Shown: positions 8,010 to 21,711, counted from the first letter of the stretch. The stretch: DNA of 64,000 nucleotides from Cognatazoarcus sp050303815 (GCA_050303815.1 JBNLCM010000004.1:1-64000), one strand, 5' to 3'. Notes: a model not told the origin generated them from the sequence alone. Numbers and translations: made by a program.

Positions 8010-10127
8010 ATGTCGCGCCAGATCCTCGTTACCAACGCCCTTCCCTACGCCAACGGGGACATCCACCTCGGCCATCTGGTCGGCTACATCCAGGCCGACA
8101 TCTGGGTCCGCTTCCAGCGCATGTGTGGCCACACGGTGCATTACGTCTGTGCGGACGACACGCATGGCACACCGGTCATGTTGCGCGCCGAAAAGGAAGG
8201 CATCACGCCGGAGGCCCTGATCACCCGGGTCCATGGCGAGCACCTTCGCGACTTCACGGCATTCGGTGTTGCCTTCGACAACTATCATTCGACCCACTCC
8301 GACGAGAACCGCTGGTACGCGGAAGACATCTACCAGAAGCTCCAGGCCGCCCGCCTGATCGACACGCGATCGATCGAGCAGTATTTCGATCCGGTCAAGT
8401 CGATGTTCCTGCCCGACCGCTTCATCAAGGGCGAATGCCCGAAATGTGGCGCCGCAGACCAGTACGGCGACAACTGCGAAGTATGCGGAGCCGCCTACGC
8501 CCCGACGGACCTGAAGAACCCCGTCTCGGCCGTCTCCGGCGCGACCCCTGTCCTGAAGCAGTCAGACCACTACTTCTTCCGCCTGTCGGACCCCTCGGCG
8601 GTCGCGTTCCTGCGCCAATGGACCACTGGCAGCAACCACCGCGGCGTCGTGCGGCTGCCTGGCGAAGCCGCCAACAAGATGAAGGAATGGCTGGGCAGCG
8701 AAGGTGAAAACACCTTGTCCGACTGGGACATCTCGCGCGACGCGCCGTATTTCGGTTTCGAGATCCCCGACGCGCCCGGCAAGTACTTCTACGTCTGGCT
8801 CGACGCGCCGATCGGCTACTTCGCCAGCTTCCGCAACCTCGCGTCGAAGCGCGACGACATCGATGTCGACGCGTTCACGGAGGCCAAGGCCGCCGACGCG
8901 GCCGGCACCGAACTGGTGCATTTCATCGGCAAGGACATCCTCTACTTCCACGCCCTGTTCTGGCCGGCGATGCTGCATTTTTCCGGCTACCGTGCGCCGT
9001 CCCAGCTGTGTGTCAATGGCTTCCTGACCGTTGACGGCGCCAAGATGAGCAAGAGCCGTGGCACCTTCATCACCGCCCACTCCTACATGACACAGGGCCT
9101 CAACCCCGAATGGCTGCGCTATTACTTCGCGTCGAAGTCGAATGGCAGCATGGAAGACGTGGACCTGTCACTAGACGACATGATTGCCAAGGTCAATTCG
9201 GACCTGGTGGGCAAGTTCGTCAACATAGCCAGCCGCTGCGCGGGCTTCATCGCCAAGCGCTTCGATGGCCGCTTGACGGCATGTGACATGGCGGTCTTCG
9301 AGCCCTGCGCGAACGCGACAGCCAGCGGGGACATTGCGCGCGCTTTCGAGGCGCGCGATTTCGGCCGGGCGCTACGCGACATCATGCGTCTCGCGGACGT
9401 GGCCAACCAGTATGTCAACGACGAGAAGCCATGGGAACTGGCCAAGGCCGAGGGCCAGGAGGCGCGTCTGCACACGGTCTGCTCGACGGCGCTGTCGCTA
9501 TTCAAGGCGCTGGCCGGGTTCCTCAAGCCGGTCCTACCGTCCCTGAGCCACGAAGTCGAGGTCTTCCTCGCCATCGCCCCGATCACCTGGCAGGACGTGG
9601 CCACCCCGCTGCCTGAGGGCCACACGATCAACACGTACCAGCACCTGATGAAGCGCGTCGAGCGCAAGCAGATCGACGCGCTGCTGGAGGCGAACCGGGA
9701 ATCCCTCGCGCCGGCCACCCAGGCGCCCCAGCCGGCGTCGTCACAGCAGCGCCACGCCGAACACCAGGCGCACACGGACGCCCAGGACGCCAGCCGCCCG
9801 ACGATCCAGATCGATGATTTCGCCAAGGTGGACCTTCGCATCGCGCGAATCGTCAGTGCCGAGCACGTGGACGGTGCCGACAAGCTGATCCGCCTGACGC
9901 TGGACATCGGCGAAGACAAGCCGCGCCAAGTCTTCGCTGGCATCAAGTCGGCCTACGATCCGGCCGCGCTGACCGGGCGCCTGACCGTGATGGTGGCCAA
10001 TCTGGCACCACGCAAGATGAAATTCGGGATGTCCGAGGGGATGGTGCTGGCCGCCTCGGGTGACGGTCCGGGACTGTTCATCCTGTCCCCCGACGACGGC
10101 GCCCTGCCCGGCATGCGGGTCAAATGA
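8010..10127 (+). CDS. metG: Methionyl-tRNA synthetase
   Basis: Charges tRNA-Met with methionine using ATP; essential for initiation and elongation. The 705-residue protein has the class I Rossmann fold with HLGH (HIGH motif) near residue 18 and a zinc knuckle CPKC...CEVC around residues 145-165. The KMSKS motif is intact (AKMSKSRGTF), followed by an anticodon-binding helical domain. A Gln/Ala-rich linker then leads to a C-terminal tRNA-binding OB domain (FAKVDLRIARI onward) that dimerises the enzyme. This long, zinc-containing form is like E. coli MetG. The ATG is the first in frame after the intergenic spacer. Confidence 0.97.
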   Translation: MSRQILVTNALPYANGDIHLGHLVGYIQADIWVRFQRMCGHTVHYVCADDTHGTPVMLRAEKEGITPEALITRVHGEHLRDFTAFGVAFDNYHSTHSDENRWYAEDIYQKLQAARLIDTRSIEQYFDPVKSMFLPDRFIKGECPKCGAADQYGDNCEVCGAAYAPTDLKNPVSAVSGATPVLKQSDHYFFRLSDPSAVAFLRQWTTGSNHRGVVRLPGEAANKMKEWLGSEGENTLSDWDISRDAPYFGFEIPDAPGKYFYVWLDAPIGYFASFRNLASKRDDIDVDAFTEAKAADAAGTELVHFIGKDILYFHALFWPAMLHFSGYRAPSQLCVNGFLTVDGAKMSKSRGTFITAHSYMTQGLNPEWLRYYFASKSNGSMEDVDLSLDDMIAKVNSDLVGKFVNIASRCAGFIAKRFDGRLTACDMAVFEPCANATASGDIARAFEARDFGRALRDIMRLADVANQYVNDEKPWELAKAEGQEARLHTVCSTALSLFKALAGFLKPVLPSLSHEVEVFLAIAPITWQDVATPLPEGHTINTYQHLMKRVERKQIDALLEANRESLAPATQAPQPASSQQRHAEHQAHTDAQDASRPTIQIDDFAKVDLRIARIVSAEHVDGADKLIRLTLDIGEDKPRQVFAGIKSAYDPAALTGRLTVMVANLAPRKMKFGMSEGMVLAASGDGPGLFILSPDDGALPGMRVK

Positions 10128-10267
10128 GCCGCACGCCCGTCGCAGCATGCCTCTGACCGCAAGCAAACGCTGGATGGTCCAGCATCGCACTGGTCCCGGG
10201 AGCGCTCCGCCTTTTGACTGACGTAGGCGGCCGTCCAGGCCGTCCGGCAGAACCCGCGGAGACTCCC

Positions 10268-11950
10268 ATGGACTTTCGGTTCCACCCCAAGCTGCTCGAC
10301 ACCCTGCCCGCCTACAACCGCGGGCAGTTCCTGCAAGACGCTTCATCCGGCGCGACGGTCGGCGTCCTGGCGCTGCCGCTGGCCATGGCCTTCGCGATCG
10401 CGAGCGGCATGAGCCCGACGGCGGGCATCTGGACCGCGATCGTCGCGGGCTTCCTGATTTCACTGCTGGGCGGGTCTCGAGTCCAGATCGGCGGGCCAAC
10501 CGGCGCCTTCATTCCCATCATCTACGGCATCGTTGCCGACTACGGTGTGCAGAACCTGCTGGTCGCGACGATGCTGGCCGGCCTGATGCTCGTGGCGATG
10601 GGCGCCTTCCGCCTGGGCAGCATGATCCGCTTCATCCCGATCTCGGTAGTCACCGGCTTTACCAACGGCATTGCGGTCGTCATCTTCCTGTCGCAGGTGA
10701 AGGATTTCCTGGGACTGTCGATCGACCTCCTGCCTGGCGACTTCTTCGGCAAGGTGGCGACGCTCGTCGGCCATCTGCACACGATCCATCTGCCCACCCT
10801 GGCCCTGGCGGTCGCCTCGCTGGCCGTCCTGCTGGGGTGGAACCGGCTGGCACAACGACTGGCGTGGATGCGTCGTCTACCCGGGCCGCTCGGCGTGCTG
10901 ATCGTGGCGACCGCCGCCAACGCCCTGCTGGCGCTACCGGTCGAGACCATCGGCTCCCGCTTCGGCGGCATCCCCCAGCAGTTGCCCGAGCTGGGCCTGC
11001 CCGCGCTGAACCTGTCCGAGCTCGGCAAGCTCGTGGCACCTGCGCTGACCATCGCCCTGCTCGGCGCGATCGAGTCACTGCTGTCGGCACGGGTGGCCGA
11101 CAACCGGATCGACGACCGACACGACCCCAACCAGGAATTACTGGCCCAGGGCGTGGCCAACGTAGTCGCCCCGCTGTTTGGCGGCTTCGCGGCCACCGGT
11201 GCGATCGCCCGTACGGCCACCAACATCCGGTCGGGAGGGCGCACCCCGGTGGCCGGTATGGTGCATGCCCTCGTCCTGCTGGCGGTGGTCCTGCTGCTGG
11301 CACCGCTGGCACGCCATATTCCCCTGGCGACGCTGTCGGCGATCGTGGTGGTCGTATCGATCAACATGGGCGAATGGCACGCCTTTGCGCCGGCGGAACT
11401 GCGCCGCTACTCCGCCCAGTACCGGACCATCCTGCTCGGCGTCTTCCTGATCACCGTGGTGTTCGATCTGACCCTCGCGGTCGAGATCGGCATGGTGCTG
11501 GCGAGCCTGTTCTTCATCTATCGCATCTCCGACCTGACCCGCATCGAGCGCATCCCCCTCGAGGACCATTATGGTGTCGAGGCCCTGGCCCGCGCGGATG
11601 GCAGTCACCGCATCCTCGCCTACAAGATCCACGGCAGCCTGTTCTTCGGTGCCGCCAACAAGCTCGAAACCCTGCTGCTCGATGCCGATGGCCACCCCGA
11701 CGTGGTAATACTCGATCTGGACAAGGTGCTGAACATCGACACCACTGGCCTCGACATACTTCAAACCCTGCACCGGAATCTGCTAAAAAGGGGCGCATCG
11801 CTCGTCCTGTGCGACCTCAATGCCCAGCCGGGATCCCTGATCCGCCGGTCAGGCTTCCTCGCACAGCTTGGCGACGACAATATCGCGGGCAACATCACAG
11901 ACGCGCTGCTGCGCGCCCAGTCGATACGTCCCGTACAAGACGCCCCCTGA
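10268..11950 (+). CDS. SulP-family anion transporter with STAS domain
   Basis: An inner-membrane SLC26/SulP transporter of about 560 residues. Ten or more hydrophobic segments occupy residues ~25-420, beginning with the GALALPLAMAFAIASG-like SulP core and an IGGPTGAFIPI segment near the substrate site. A cytosolic STAS domain follows (~430-550; DLDKVLNIDTTGLDIL is the characteristic strand-loop-helix). Family members carry sulfate, bicarbonate, nitrate or dicarboxylates, and the substrate cannot be read from sequence. The start was set at MDFRFHPK, preceded by GGAG; upstream in-frame codons lack a ribosome-binding site. An acylphosphatase gene follows after 35 bases and probably shares the transcript. 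Confidence 0.9.
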   Translation: MDFRFHPKLLDTLPAYNRGQFLQDASSGATVGVLALPLAMAFAIASGMSPTAGIWTAIVAGFLISLLGGSRVQIGGPTGAFIPIIYGIVADYGVQNLLVATMLAGLMLVAMGAFRLGSMIRFIPISVVTGFTNGIAVVIFLSQVKDFLGLSIDLLPGDFFGKVATLVGHLHTIHLPTLALAVASLAVLLGWNRLAQRLAWMRRLPGPLGVLIVATAANALLALPVETIGSRFGGIPQQLPELGLPALNLSELGKLVAPALTIALLGAIESLLSARVADNRIDDRHDPNQELLAQGVANVVAPLFGGFAATGAIARTATNIRSGGRTPVAGMVHALVLLAVVLLLAPLARHIPLATLSAIVVVVSINMGEWHAFAPAELRRYSAQYRTILLGVFLITVVFDLTLAVEIGMVLASLFFIYRISDLTRIERIPLEDHYGVEALARADGSHRILAYKIHGSLFFGAANKLETLLLDADGHPDVVILDLDKVLNIDTTGLDILQTLHRNLLKRGASLVLCDLNAQPGSLIRRSGFLAQLGDDNIAGNITDALLRAQSIRPVQDAP

Positions 11951-11985
11951 GGCTGGTGGCCCGGAGGGGCGGGAGGGGAGAGGGA

Positions 11986-12270
11986 ATGCAGGATTTCATC
12001 TGTCGCCACCTGACCATCAGGGGCAAGGTACAGGGCGTGTACTACCGCGCATCGGCGCAAAGCGCGGCCGTCGCGCACGGCTTGACCGGCTGGGTCCGCA
12101 ACCGACGCGACGGCTCTGTCGAAGCGGTCGTCAACGGGCCCTTGCTGGCAGTCCAGGCCTTCATCGAATGGGCCTACCAGGGTCCGCCGGAGGCGCGGGT
12201 CGAGGACATCGAGATCCACGACTCAGAGGACTCTGGCCACGACAGATTCGAGTTCCGCGCCACGGTCTGA
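11986..12270 (+). CDS. acyP: Acylphosphatase
   Basis: A small cytosolic enzyme of 94 residues hydrolysing acyl-phosphate bonds. Both signature regions are intact: GKVQGVYYRASA with the phosphate-binding loop and catalytic Arg, and GWVRNRRDGSVE with the catalytic Asn. The ATG is preceded by a strong purine-rich ribosome-binding site (GGGAGGGGAGAGGG). It sits 35 bases after the SulP transporter on the same strand and faces dnaE, whose 3' end is 15 bases away. The physiological substrate in bacteria is unclear. Confidence 0.94.
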   Translation: MQDFICRHLTIRGKVQGVYYRASAQSAAVAHGLTGWVRNRRDGSVEAVVNGPLLAVQAFIEWAYQGPPEARVEDIEIHDSEDSGHDRFEFRATV

Positions 12271-12284
12271 CGCATGCGCGCGGA

Positions 12285-15779
<3,495 letters not shown>

Positions 15780-15861
15780 GGTGCGGATTCTACCTCCGCA
15801 GGGGCTCTGTCGCCCCCGCGCGCGACGACCGCGCCACCCCGCCCGGGCCAACGACAGCGCG

Positions 15862-16812
15862 CTACATCAACCCGAGACCCCGCAGCAGGAACACGCCCAG
15901 GCTGGTCGTCAGGATCGATCCGACCGTGGTCAGCGCAATGATGTTGGCCGCCAGCGTGGCGTTGCCACTCATGGCCCGGACCATCACATAGCTCGCGGCC
16001 GCGGTGGGCGCGGACGACATCAGCAACAGGACCCCGAGGTCGATGCCCCGGAATCCCACCGCCAGCCCCCCGAGGACGAACAGCAAGGGCACGCCGACCA
16101 GCTTGGCGACCCCTGCCAGCGCCGTCCCGGCGACCTCCTTGCGCAGTTGCCGGAAATTCAGGGCTGCGCCGGTACACAGCAGGGCGAGAGGCAGGGTCAG
16201 GTTGGCAAAATATTGTCCGGACTGGAGCACCCAGCCCGGCAGGTCGAGATCCAGCCAGGATACCGGCAGGGCCAGCCCGATGGCGATGATCAGGGGATTG
16301 CGCGCAATGCCCTTGACCATGGCCAGTGCGCCCTGGCTCTGGTGCAGGGAACGGCTGAGGGTGATCACCGCCAGGATGTTGAACAGGATCGTAACCAGGC
16401 CGAGATAGAGCGAGGCCGCGCCAAGCGCCGCATCGCCATAGGCATTGACGCAATAGGCGAGGCCGACGATGCCAATGTTGGAACGAAAGCCTCCCTGGAC
16501 AACGACGCCCCGATCGCGGGGTTCGGCCACCAGACGGGTGGCCAGCCATTCGAGCAGGACGAACGCCACGATCGTCCCCGAGAGGCCAAAGGCGATCAGC
16601 TCCAGGTTGGCGGCGTCCGAGAGCGGCGTCTTGCCGATGCTGATGAAGAGCAGCGCCGGCAAAGCCACATTGAACACCAGCCGGGAGCCGGTATTCACAA
16701 AGGCGTCGTCGATCAGCCCGCTGCGCATCAGCCAGTAGCCGAGCGCCAGCACGACAAAGATCGGCCCGGTGACCGAGAGCGCGAAATCGACGACCGCCAA
16801 GAACGCGTTCAT
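15862..16812 (-). CDS. AEC-family (auxin efflux carrier) permease
   Basis: An inner-membrane permease of about 316 residues with about ten hydrophobic helices in two repeats. Family-typical sequences are GYWLMRSGLID near the N-terminus, FNVALPALLF in the first repeat and SSAPTAAASYVM in the second. AEC proteins are secondary carriers of organic acids such as malate or malonate. The start ATG overlaps the stop codon of the RND pump by 4 bases (ATGA), so it is the last cistron of the efflux operon. The substrate is not predictable. A permease of this family coupled to an RND pump is unusual and may supply or export a related anionic compound. Confidence 0.85.
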   Translation of the reverse strand: MNAFLAVVDFALSVTGPIFVVLALGYWLMRSGLIDDAFVNTGSRLVFNVALPALLFISIGKTPLSDAANLELIAFGLSGTIVAFVLLEWLATRLVAEPRDRGVVVQGGFRSNIGIVGLAYCVNAYGDAALGAASLYLGLVTILFNILAVITLSRSLHQSQGALAMVKGIARNPLIIAIGLALPVSWLDLDLPGWVLQSGQYFANLTLPLALLCTGAALNFRQLRKEVAGTALAGVAKLVGVPLLFVLGGLAVGFRGIDLGVLLLMSSAPTAAASYVMVRAMSGNATLAANIIALTTVGSILTTSLGVFLLRGLGLM

Positions 16813-19800
16813 TCCGCCGGCTCCGCCCGCCCGGTGCGGCGAACGCGATACCACGCGGCATACAGCGAAGGCAGGAAAATGAGCGTCAGTACCGTGGCGA
16901 CGGCCAGGCCGCCCATGATCGCCACGGCCATCGGGCCGAAGAAATCGCTGCGCGTCAGCGGGATCATCGCGAGAATCGCGGCCGCCGCGGTCAGCATGAT
17001 GGGCCGGAAGCGGCGCACGGTGGATTCGACGATCGCCTCCCACATCGGCAGACCGGATTCGAGGTCCTGCTCGATCTGGTCCACCAGGATCACCGAATTG
17101 CGCATGATCATGCCCGACAGGGCGATCGACCCGATCATCGCGACGAAGCCGAAGGGCTTGCCGAAGAGCAGCAACGCTGCGGTGACGCCGATCAGCCCGA
17201 GGGGCGCGGTCAGCATCACCATCGCGACGCGCGAAAAGCTTTGCAACTGGATCATCAGGACCGTGAGCACGACGATGAAGAGCAGCGGCACACCCGCGGC
17301 GACCGAGCCGCCCCCCTTGGCCGACTCTTCCACCGCACCGCCCACCTCGATGCGGTAGCCGAGGGGCAGGGACTGTCGGATGGCGTCGATGGCCGGGGCG
17401 AGCTGCGCCACCACTACCGCCGGCTGGACGCTGCCATACAGGTTGGCGCGGACCGTCACGGTGGGAATCCGGTTACGGCGCCAGATGACGCCCTCCTCGA
17501 AGTCCGGGCGGATCGTCGCCACCTGCGCAAGCGGCACGATGCGGCCGTTCGGGCCCGGAATCGACAGGTCGGCCAGGTTGGAAGGCCGCTCCCGTTCGAA
17601 CTCGGAGCCGCGGATCAGGACATCAATGGTCTCCGTGCCCTCGCGGAACTGGGTCACCGTCACGCCCTTCAGGGCGGCATCGAGAATCTGCGCGATGTCG
17701 AGGCTCGACAGGCCTACGAGACGTGCCCGCTCCTGATCGATATGTACGCGCATGACCTTCGACGGCGTCGCCCAGTCGGTCTGGACGTTCGACAGCTCGG
17801 TGTGCCCGCGCATCGCCTCGGCAACCTGGCCGGCCACCGCGCGCAAGGTATCGAAGTCGGCCCCGCTCACCCGGTACTGGACAGGAAAGCCGACCGGCGG
17901 GCCGTTCTCGAGCCGGTTGATGGCCGCCGTGATACCGCCCGGATGATCGGCATAAAGGGCGATCAGCTGGCTGCGCAGGGCCTCGCGCTCGGCGGAGCCG
18001 TCCGTCAGGATGACGAACTGGGCGAAGCTGGTCTGGGGCAACTGCTGGTCGAGCGGCAGGTAGAAACGGGGGCTGCCCGACGCCACGTAGGCCACGTAGT
18101 TGTCGATGCCGGGCTGGTCCTTCAGGAAGGTCTCCAGCTCTCCCACCGCGGCCTGTGTGGCGCGGCGCGACGCGCCCTCGGCCAGACGCAGGTCCACCAG
18201 CAATTCCGGCCGCGTCGAGTCAGGAAAGAACTGCTGGGGCACGTAGCGGAACGCATAGATCGAGCCGATGAAGACGACCAGCGTCGCCCCGATCACCAGC
18301 CATCGGAAGCGCACGCAACCATCGACGAAGCGCCGGAACACACGATAGAAGGGCGTGTTGTAGTGGTTTTCCGCGTCGTGTTCGGCGGGCTTCGGGGCGC
18401 CGCCCGGGAGCAGCCGGGCCCGCAGGCGCGCCAGCACTCCCGGCGTCTCGCGCCGCTTGGCAAAATCGGGCAGGAGATGGAAGCCCAGGTAGGGCACGAA
18501 GAGGACCGCCGCCACCCAGGAGACGAGCAGCGCGATCACGGTGACCTGGAACAGGGAGCGAGTGTATTCGCCGGTGCTCGACGCGGCCGTTGCGATGGGC
18601 AGGAAGCCGGCAGCCGTAACCAGGGTGCCGGAGAGCATCGGCATGGCTGTGGACGTGAACGCGAAGCTGGCCGCCTTGGCCCGCGCCCAGCCCTGCTCCA
18701 TCTTCGTGGCCATCATCTCCACGGCGATGATGGCGTCGTCCACCAGCAGACCGAGGGCGAGGATCAGCGCACCGAGCGAGATCTTGTGCAGACCGATGCC
18801 GAAGATCTGCATGAACAGAAAGGTGATCGCCAGGACCACCGGGATCGAGATGGCCACCACGATGCCGGTGCGCAGGCCCAGGGACAGCAGGCTGACCGCC
18901 AGCACGATGACGACGGCCTCGGTCAGCGCCTTGACAAACTCGTTGATCGAGCGCTGCACGGCCCGCGGCTGGTCGGCCACCCTTGCCAGTTCGAGGCCGG
19001 CGGGCAGTTGCGCCTCGATGCGCGCGACCGCCTCGTCCAGGTGCCGGCCGAGGGCGATGATGTCGCCCCCGTCGCGCATCGACACGCCAATGCCGAGCGC
19101 CTGCCGCCCCTCGTAGCGCAAGGTATCCGATGGTGGATCGACGAAGCCCCGCTCGACGCGGGCGATGTCTCCCAGCCGGAGGCTGCGCGCGCCGACCCGC
19201 AGCACCGTGCCCCGAATGGCGTCCAGGCTCTGGTATTCGCCGTCGGGTCGAAGGAAGATCCGCTCGGCGGACGTCTCGAAGAAGCCGGCGCCGACCTTCG
19301 CGTTCTGCTCGTTGATCGCGGCGATGATGTCCACCGCCCGGATGCCAAGGGTGGCCAGGCGGGCAGCCGACAGCTCGATGAACACGCGCGGCTCCTGCTC
19401 GCCGAAGAACTCCACCTTGCCCACGTCGGGCACGCGCAGCAGTTCATTGCGGATGGCCTCGGCAAAGCGCTTCAGTTCGGCATAGTCGAGCCCCTCGCCG
19501 AGCAGGGCGAAGATATTGCCGAAGGTGTCGCCGAATTCATCGTTGAAGCTCGGGCCGACCACACCGGCCGGCAATGTGTGCCGGATGTCGCCGATCTTCT
19601 TGCGGACCTGGTACCAGATCCCTGGGATCTCCCGGGACGGCGTCTGGTCCTTGACCGAGAAGAAGACCATCGCCTCGCCCGGCCGGGAGTACGACCGGAT
19701 GAAATCCGCCTGGGCGATCTCCTGGAGCTTGCGCTCGATCTTATCCGTGACCTGCAGTTCCACCTCGCGCGCCGAGGCGCCGGGCCATTCCGCTCGGACC

Positions 19801-19946
19801 ACCATGATCTTGAACGTGAACGGCGGATCCTCGGACTGGCCCAGCCGGCCATACGACGCCATGCCTATCGCGGTCAGCACGATCAGGAAGAACAGTACGA
19901 GGGTCTGATGCCGCAGGCCCCAATCCGACAGGTTGAAGCGGCTCAT
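16809..19946 (-). CDS. RND efflux pump, inner-membrane subunit
   Basis: A 1045-residue proton-driven transporter of the HAE1/AcrB superfamily. It has a first membrane helix (HQTLVLFFLIVLTAIG) and a large periplasmic porter loop starting at WPGASAREVELQVTD. The proton-relay motif is GLLVDDAIIAVEMM, with the paired aspartates in TM4. A second half repeats the architecture, with the AMIGSIALSGMIMRN helix and C-terminal TMs. The trimer should span to a TolC-type channel encoded elsewhere, since no outer-membrane factor is in this operon. Its start overlaps the adaptor stop by 4 bases. Sequence resembles the less-studied RND branch with short TM1-TM2 features rather than AcrB itself; substrates are unknown. 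Confidence 0.94.
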   Translation of the reverse strand: MSRFNLSDWGLRHQTLVLFFLIVLTAIGMASYGRLGQSEDPPFTFKIMVVRAEWPGASAREVELQVTDKIERKLQEIAQADFIRSYSRPGEAMVFFSVKDQTPSREIPGIWYQVRKKIGDIRHTLPAGVVGPSFNDEFGDTFGNIFALLGEGLDYAELKRFAEAIRNELLRVPDVGKVEFFGEQEPRVFIELSAARLATLGIRAVDIIAAINEQNAKVGAGFFETSAERIFLRPDGEYQSLDAIRGTVLRVGARSLRLGDIARVERGFVDPPSDTLRYEGRQALGIGVSMRDGGDIIALGRHLDEAVARIEAQLPAGLELARVADQPRAVQRSINEFVKALTEAVVIVLAVSLLSLGLRTGIVVAISIPVVLAITFLFMQIFGIGLHKISLGALILALGLLVDDAIIAVEMMATKMEQGWARAKAASFAFTSTAMPMLSGTLVTAAGFLPIATAASSTGEYTRSLFQVTVIALLVSWVAAVLFVPYLGFHLLPDFAKRRETPGVLARLRARLLPGGAPKPAEHDAENHYNTPFYRVFRRFVDGCVRFRWLVIGATLVVFIGSIYAFRYVPQQFFPDSTRPELLVDLRLAEGASRRATQAAVGELETFLKDQPGIDNYVAYVASGSPRFYLPLDQQLPQTSFAQFVILTDGSAEREALRSQLIALYADHPGGITAAINRLENGPPVGFPVQYRVSGADFDTLRAVAGQVAEAMRGHTELSNVQTDWATPSKVMRVHIDQERARLVGLSSLDIAQILDAALKGVTVTQFREGTETIDVLIRGSEFERERPSNLADLSIPGPNGRIVPLAQVATIRPDFEEGVIWRRNRIPTVTVRANLYGSVQPAVVVAQLAPAIDAIRQSLPLGYRIEVGGAVEESAKGGGSVAAGVPLLFIVVLTVLMIQLQSFSRVAMVMLTAPLGLIGVTAALLLFGKPFGFVAMIGSIALSGMIMRNSVILVDQIEQDLESGLPMWEAIVESTVRRFRPIMLTAAAAILAMIPLTRSDFFGPMAVAIMGGLAVATVLTLIFLPSLYAAWYRVRRTGRAEPAE

Positions 19947-21046
19947 CGCGACGCGTCCAGCTGGATCGGTGCGTTTTCCGCCACGGCCCGTACCGTCTGC
20001 CCGGGTGTCAGGCGGTGGGTACCCGCCACGACCACCTTCATGCCGGCCTCAAGCCCCTTCCCCACCAGCGCCCCATCCTCGCGGATGGCCAGCAACTGGA
20101 CCGCGGAGGGCTGCACCACACCATTCGGATCCACCGACCAGACCACGGCCTGGCCGTCGCGCTGCACGACTGCGGGTAGAGGCAGGAGCGTCCCCTGTGC
20201 GTTGGCCTCGACAAAGCCGGCGACGGCCGAGGCCCCCAGCGGCAGATGCTCGTCCGCGTTGTCGACCGCCAGACGTACCGCGAACGTCCGGGTTGCGGCA
20301 TCGGCCGCCGCCGCGATTTCCCGCACGCGGGCCGGATAGCCCAGATCGGTGTCGGCCAGCGGCCGGACCTGGGCCGCCATCCCCACCGAGATCGCGCCGA
20401 CGCGGCCTTCGGGCACATGGATCAGCACCTCCCGTTCATCCTGCCGAGCCAGCCGCAGCACCGGCTGACCGGCTGCGACGACTTCGCCTCGATCCGCCAG
20501 TACGGCCAGCACGACCGCATCGTGTTCTGCCTTCAGCGCCGTGTAGCTCGCCTGATTGGCCGTCAGCTCGAACTGCGCTCGCGCCTGCCGCACGCGCGCC
20601 TCGGCAGCCTCGACGGCAGTACGCCGGCTATCGAGAACCGACTCGCTCATGAATTTCTGGGCCACCAGTTGCCGTGCCCGCTCAAGCTCCGCGCGGGCGA
20701 GACTGAGCTCCGCCTCGGCCGCGGCAAGCTGGTCGCGTGCCGCATCCGCCGACAGCTTCAGATCCTGTGGGTCGAGCCGGGCGAGGGCGCTTCCCTTTCG
20801 CACCACGTCGCCCACTTCGACCGTGCGATCCACCAGCTTCCCGCCCACGCGGAACGAGAGGTCCATCTCGTGCCGGGCACGGACCTCTCCGGTGTAGACC
20901 GTCAGCGGCACAGCGTTCTCCTGCCCGACCTCGCGGACCAGAACGGCGAGCGGCGGCGGCGGCTCGGTCGCGGACCGCTCACACGCGGCAAGGAAGGGCA
21001 TCGCCAGGATGGCGGCAAACATCGCACGGGGCCACATACGCATCAT
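19943..21046 (-). CDS. RND efflux periplasmic adaptor lipoprotein
   Basis: A 367-residue membrane-fusion protein linking the RND pump to an outer-membrane channel. The signal peptide ends in a lipobox (FLAAC), so it is lipid-anchored in the periplasm. A lipoyl/barrel-sandwich half (RVGGKLVDRTVEVGDVV) precedes a long alpha-hairpin (about 95-165, LAAAEAELSLARAELERAR). The second lipoyl half, a beta-barrel and a membrane-proximal domain complete the protein. The start MMRMWPRAM fits the signal peptide and overlaps the tetR-like gene's stop by one base; the 3' end overlaps the pump start by 4. Confidence 0.93.
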   Translation of the reverse strand: MMRMWPRAMFAAILAMPFLAACERSATEPPPPLAVLVREVGQENAVPLTVYTGEVRARHEMDLSFRVGGKLVDRTVEVGDVVRKGSALARLDPQDLKLSADAARDQLAAAEAELSLARAELERARQLVAQKFMSESVLDSRRTAVEAAEARVRQARAQFELTANQASYTALKAEHDAVVLAVLADRGEVVAAGQPVLRLARQDEREVLIHVPEGRVGAISVGMAAQVRPLADTDLGYPARVREIAAAADAATRTFAVRLAVDNADEHLPLGASAVAGFVEANAQGTLLPLPAVVQRDGQAVVWSVDPNGVVQPSAVQLLAIREDGALVGKGLEAGMKVVVAGTHRLTPGQTVRAVAENAPIQLDASR

Positions 21047-21696
21047 CAGACTCCCACTTCCGGCTGCACCAGCAGGCCGTTCAGCATCAGATCGAAATAG
21101 GCCGGCAGGTATTTCTCCGGGCGACAGGCGTCCGCATCGCAGACGGCGAAAGAGGTCCGCCAGATGCTCAGAATGATCAGGGGTGCCATCAACACCTGCA
21201 CCGTGGCCGGCACGTCGACCGGGCGAAACAGCCCCTGCTCGATACCGAGCCGCAATGCGCCTTCCACCAGAGCCCGGCCACGGGAGATCACTTCGTCGTA
21301 GTAGAACCGCGTGAGTTCGGGAAAGTTGTGCGATTCGGCGATCATCAGCTTCGGCACGCCGGCCAGCTCGGTCGAACCGATCAGTTCCCACCATCCGCCC
21401 AGAATGGCCTTCAGGAGCCTGACCGGATCGCCGCGCAGGGCCTCGAAGGTGGCCTCCCCCTGTTCCATCACCGGGAGGATGCCTTCGGTGATCACCGCCT
21501 TGAACAAGGCCTCCTTGCTGTCGAAGTACAGGTACAGGGTGCCCTTCGACACGCCGGCCCGCGCCGCCACCTCCTCGAGTCGGGTTGCGGCATATCCCTT
21601 TTCGGCAAACAGGCTCAGCGCGGCGGCCGTGAGCTCGGCCGGGCGGGCCTCCTTGCGGCGGCGCCCACGCGCCGCAGGCTTGTCTGCTGGGTTCAT
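21046..21696 (-). CDS. TetR-family repressor of the efflux operon
   Basis: A 216-residue regulator. The N-terminal helix-turn-helix (about residues 15-60, ALSLFAEKGYAATRLEEVA then GVSKGTLYLYFDSKEAL) is typical TetR/AcrR. The C-terminal ligand domain is helical and includes two cysteines near the end. It is the first gene of the efflux operon and probably represses its own promoter: a 22-base palindrome sits immediately downstream of the -10 box. ATG at 21696 is preferred. A TTG at 21711 would add five residues but has no ribosome-binding site and would lie in the palindrome's edge. Expected inducers are pump substrates (inference). Confidence 0.92.
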   Translation of the reverse strand: MNPADKPAARGRRRKEARPAELTAAALSLFAEKGYAATRLEEVAARAGVSKGTLYLYFDSKEALFKAVITEGILPVMEQGEATFEALRGDPVRLLKAILGGWWELIGSTELAGVPKLMIAESHNFPELTRFYYDEVISRGRALVEGALRLGIEQGLFRPVDVPATVQVLMAPLIILSIWRTSFAVCDADACRPEKYLPAYFDLMLNGLLVQPEVGV

Positions 21697-21711
21697 GCCT
21701 CTCTCTGACAA

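Noticed and set aside
17241..20339. A 1032-codon open frame on the plus strand opposite the RND pump genes
   Set aside because: It lies fully antisense to clearly conserved pump and adaptor genes and has low-complexity Arg/Gln/His-rich composition, an effect of GC-rich codon bias.
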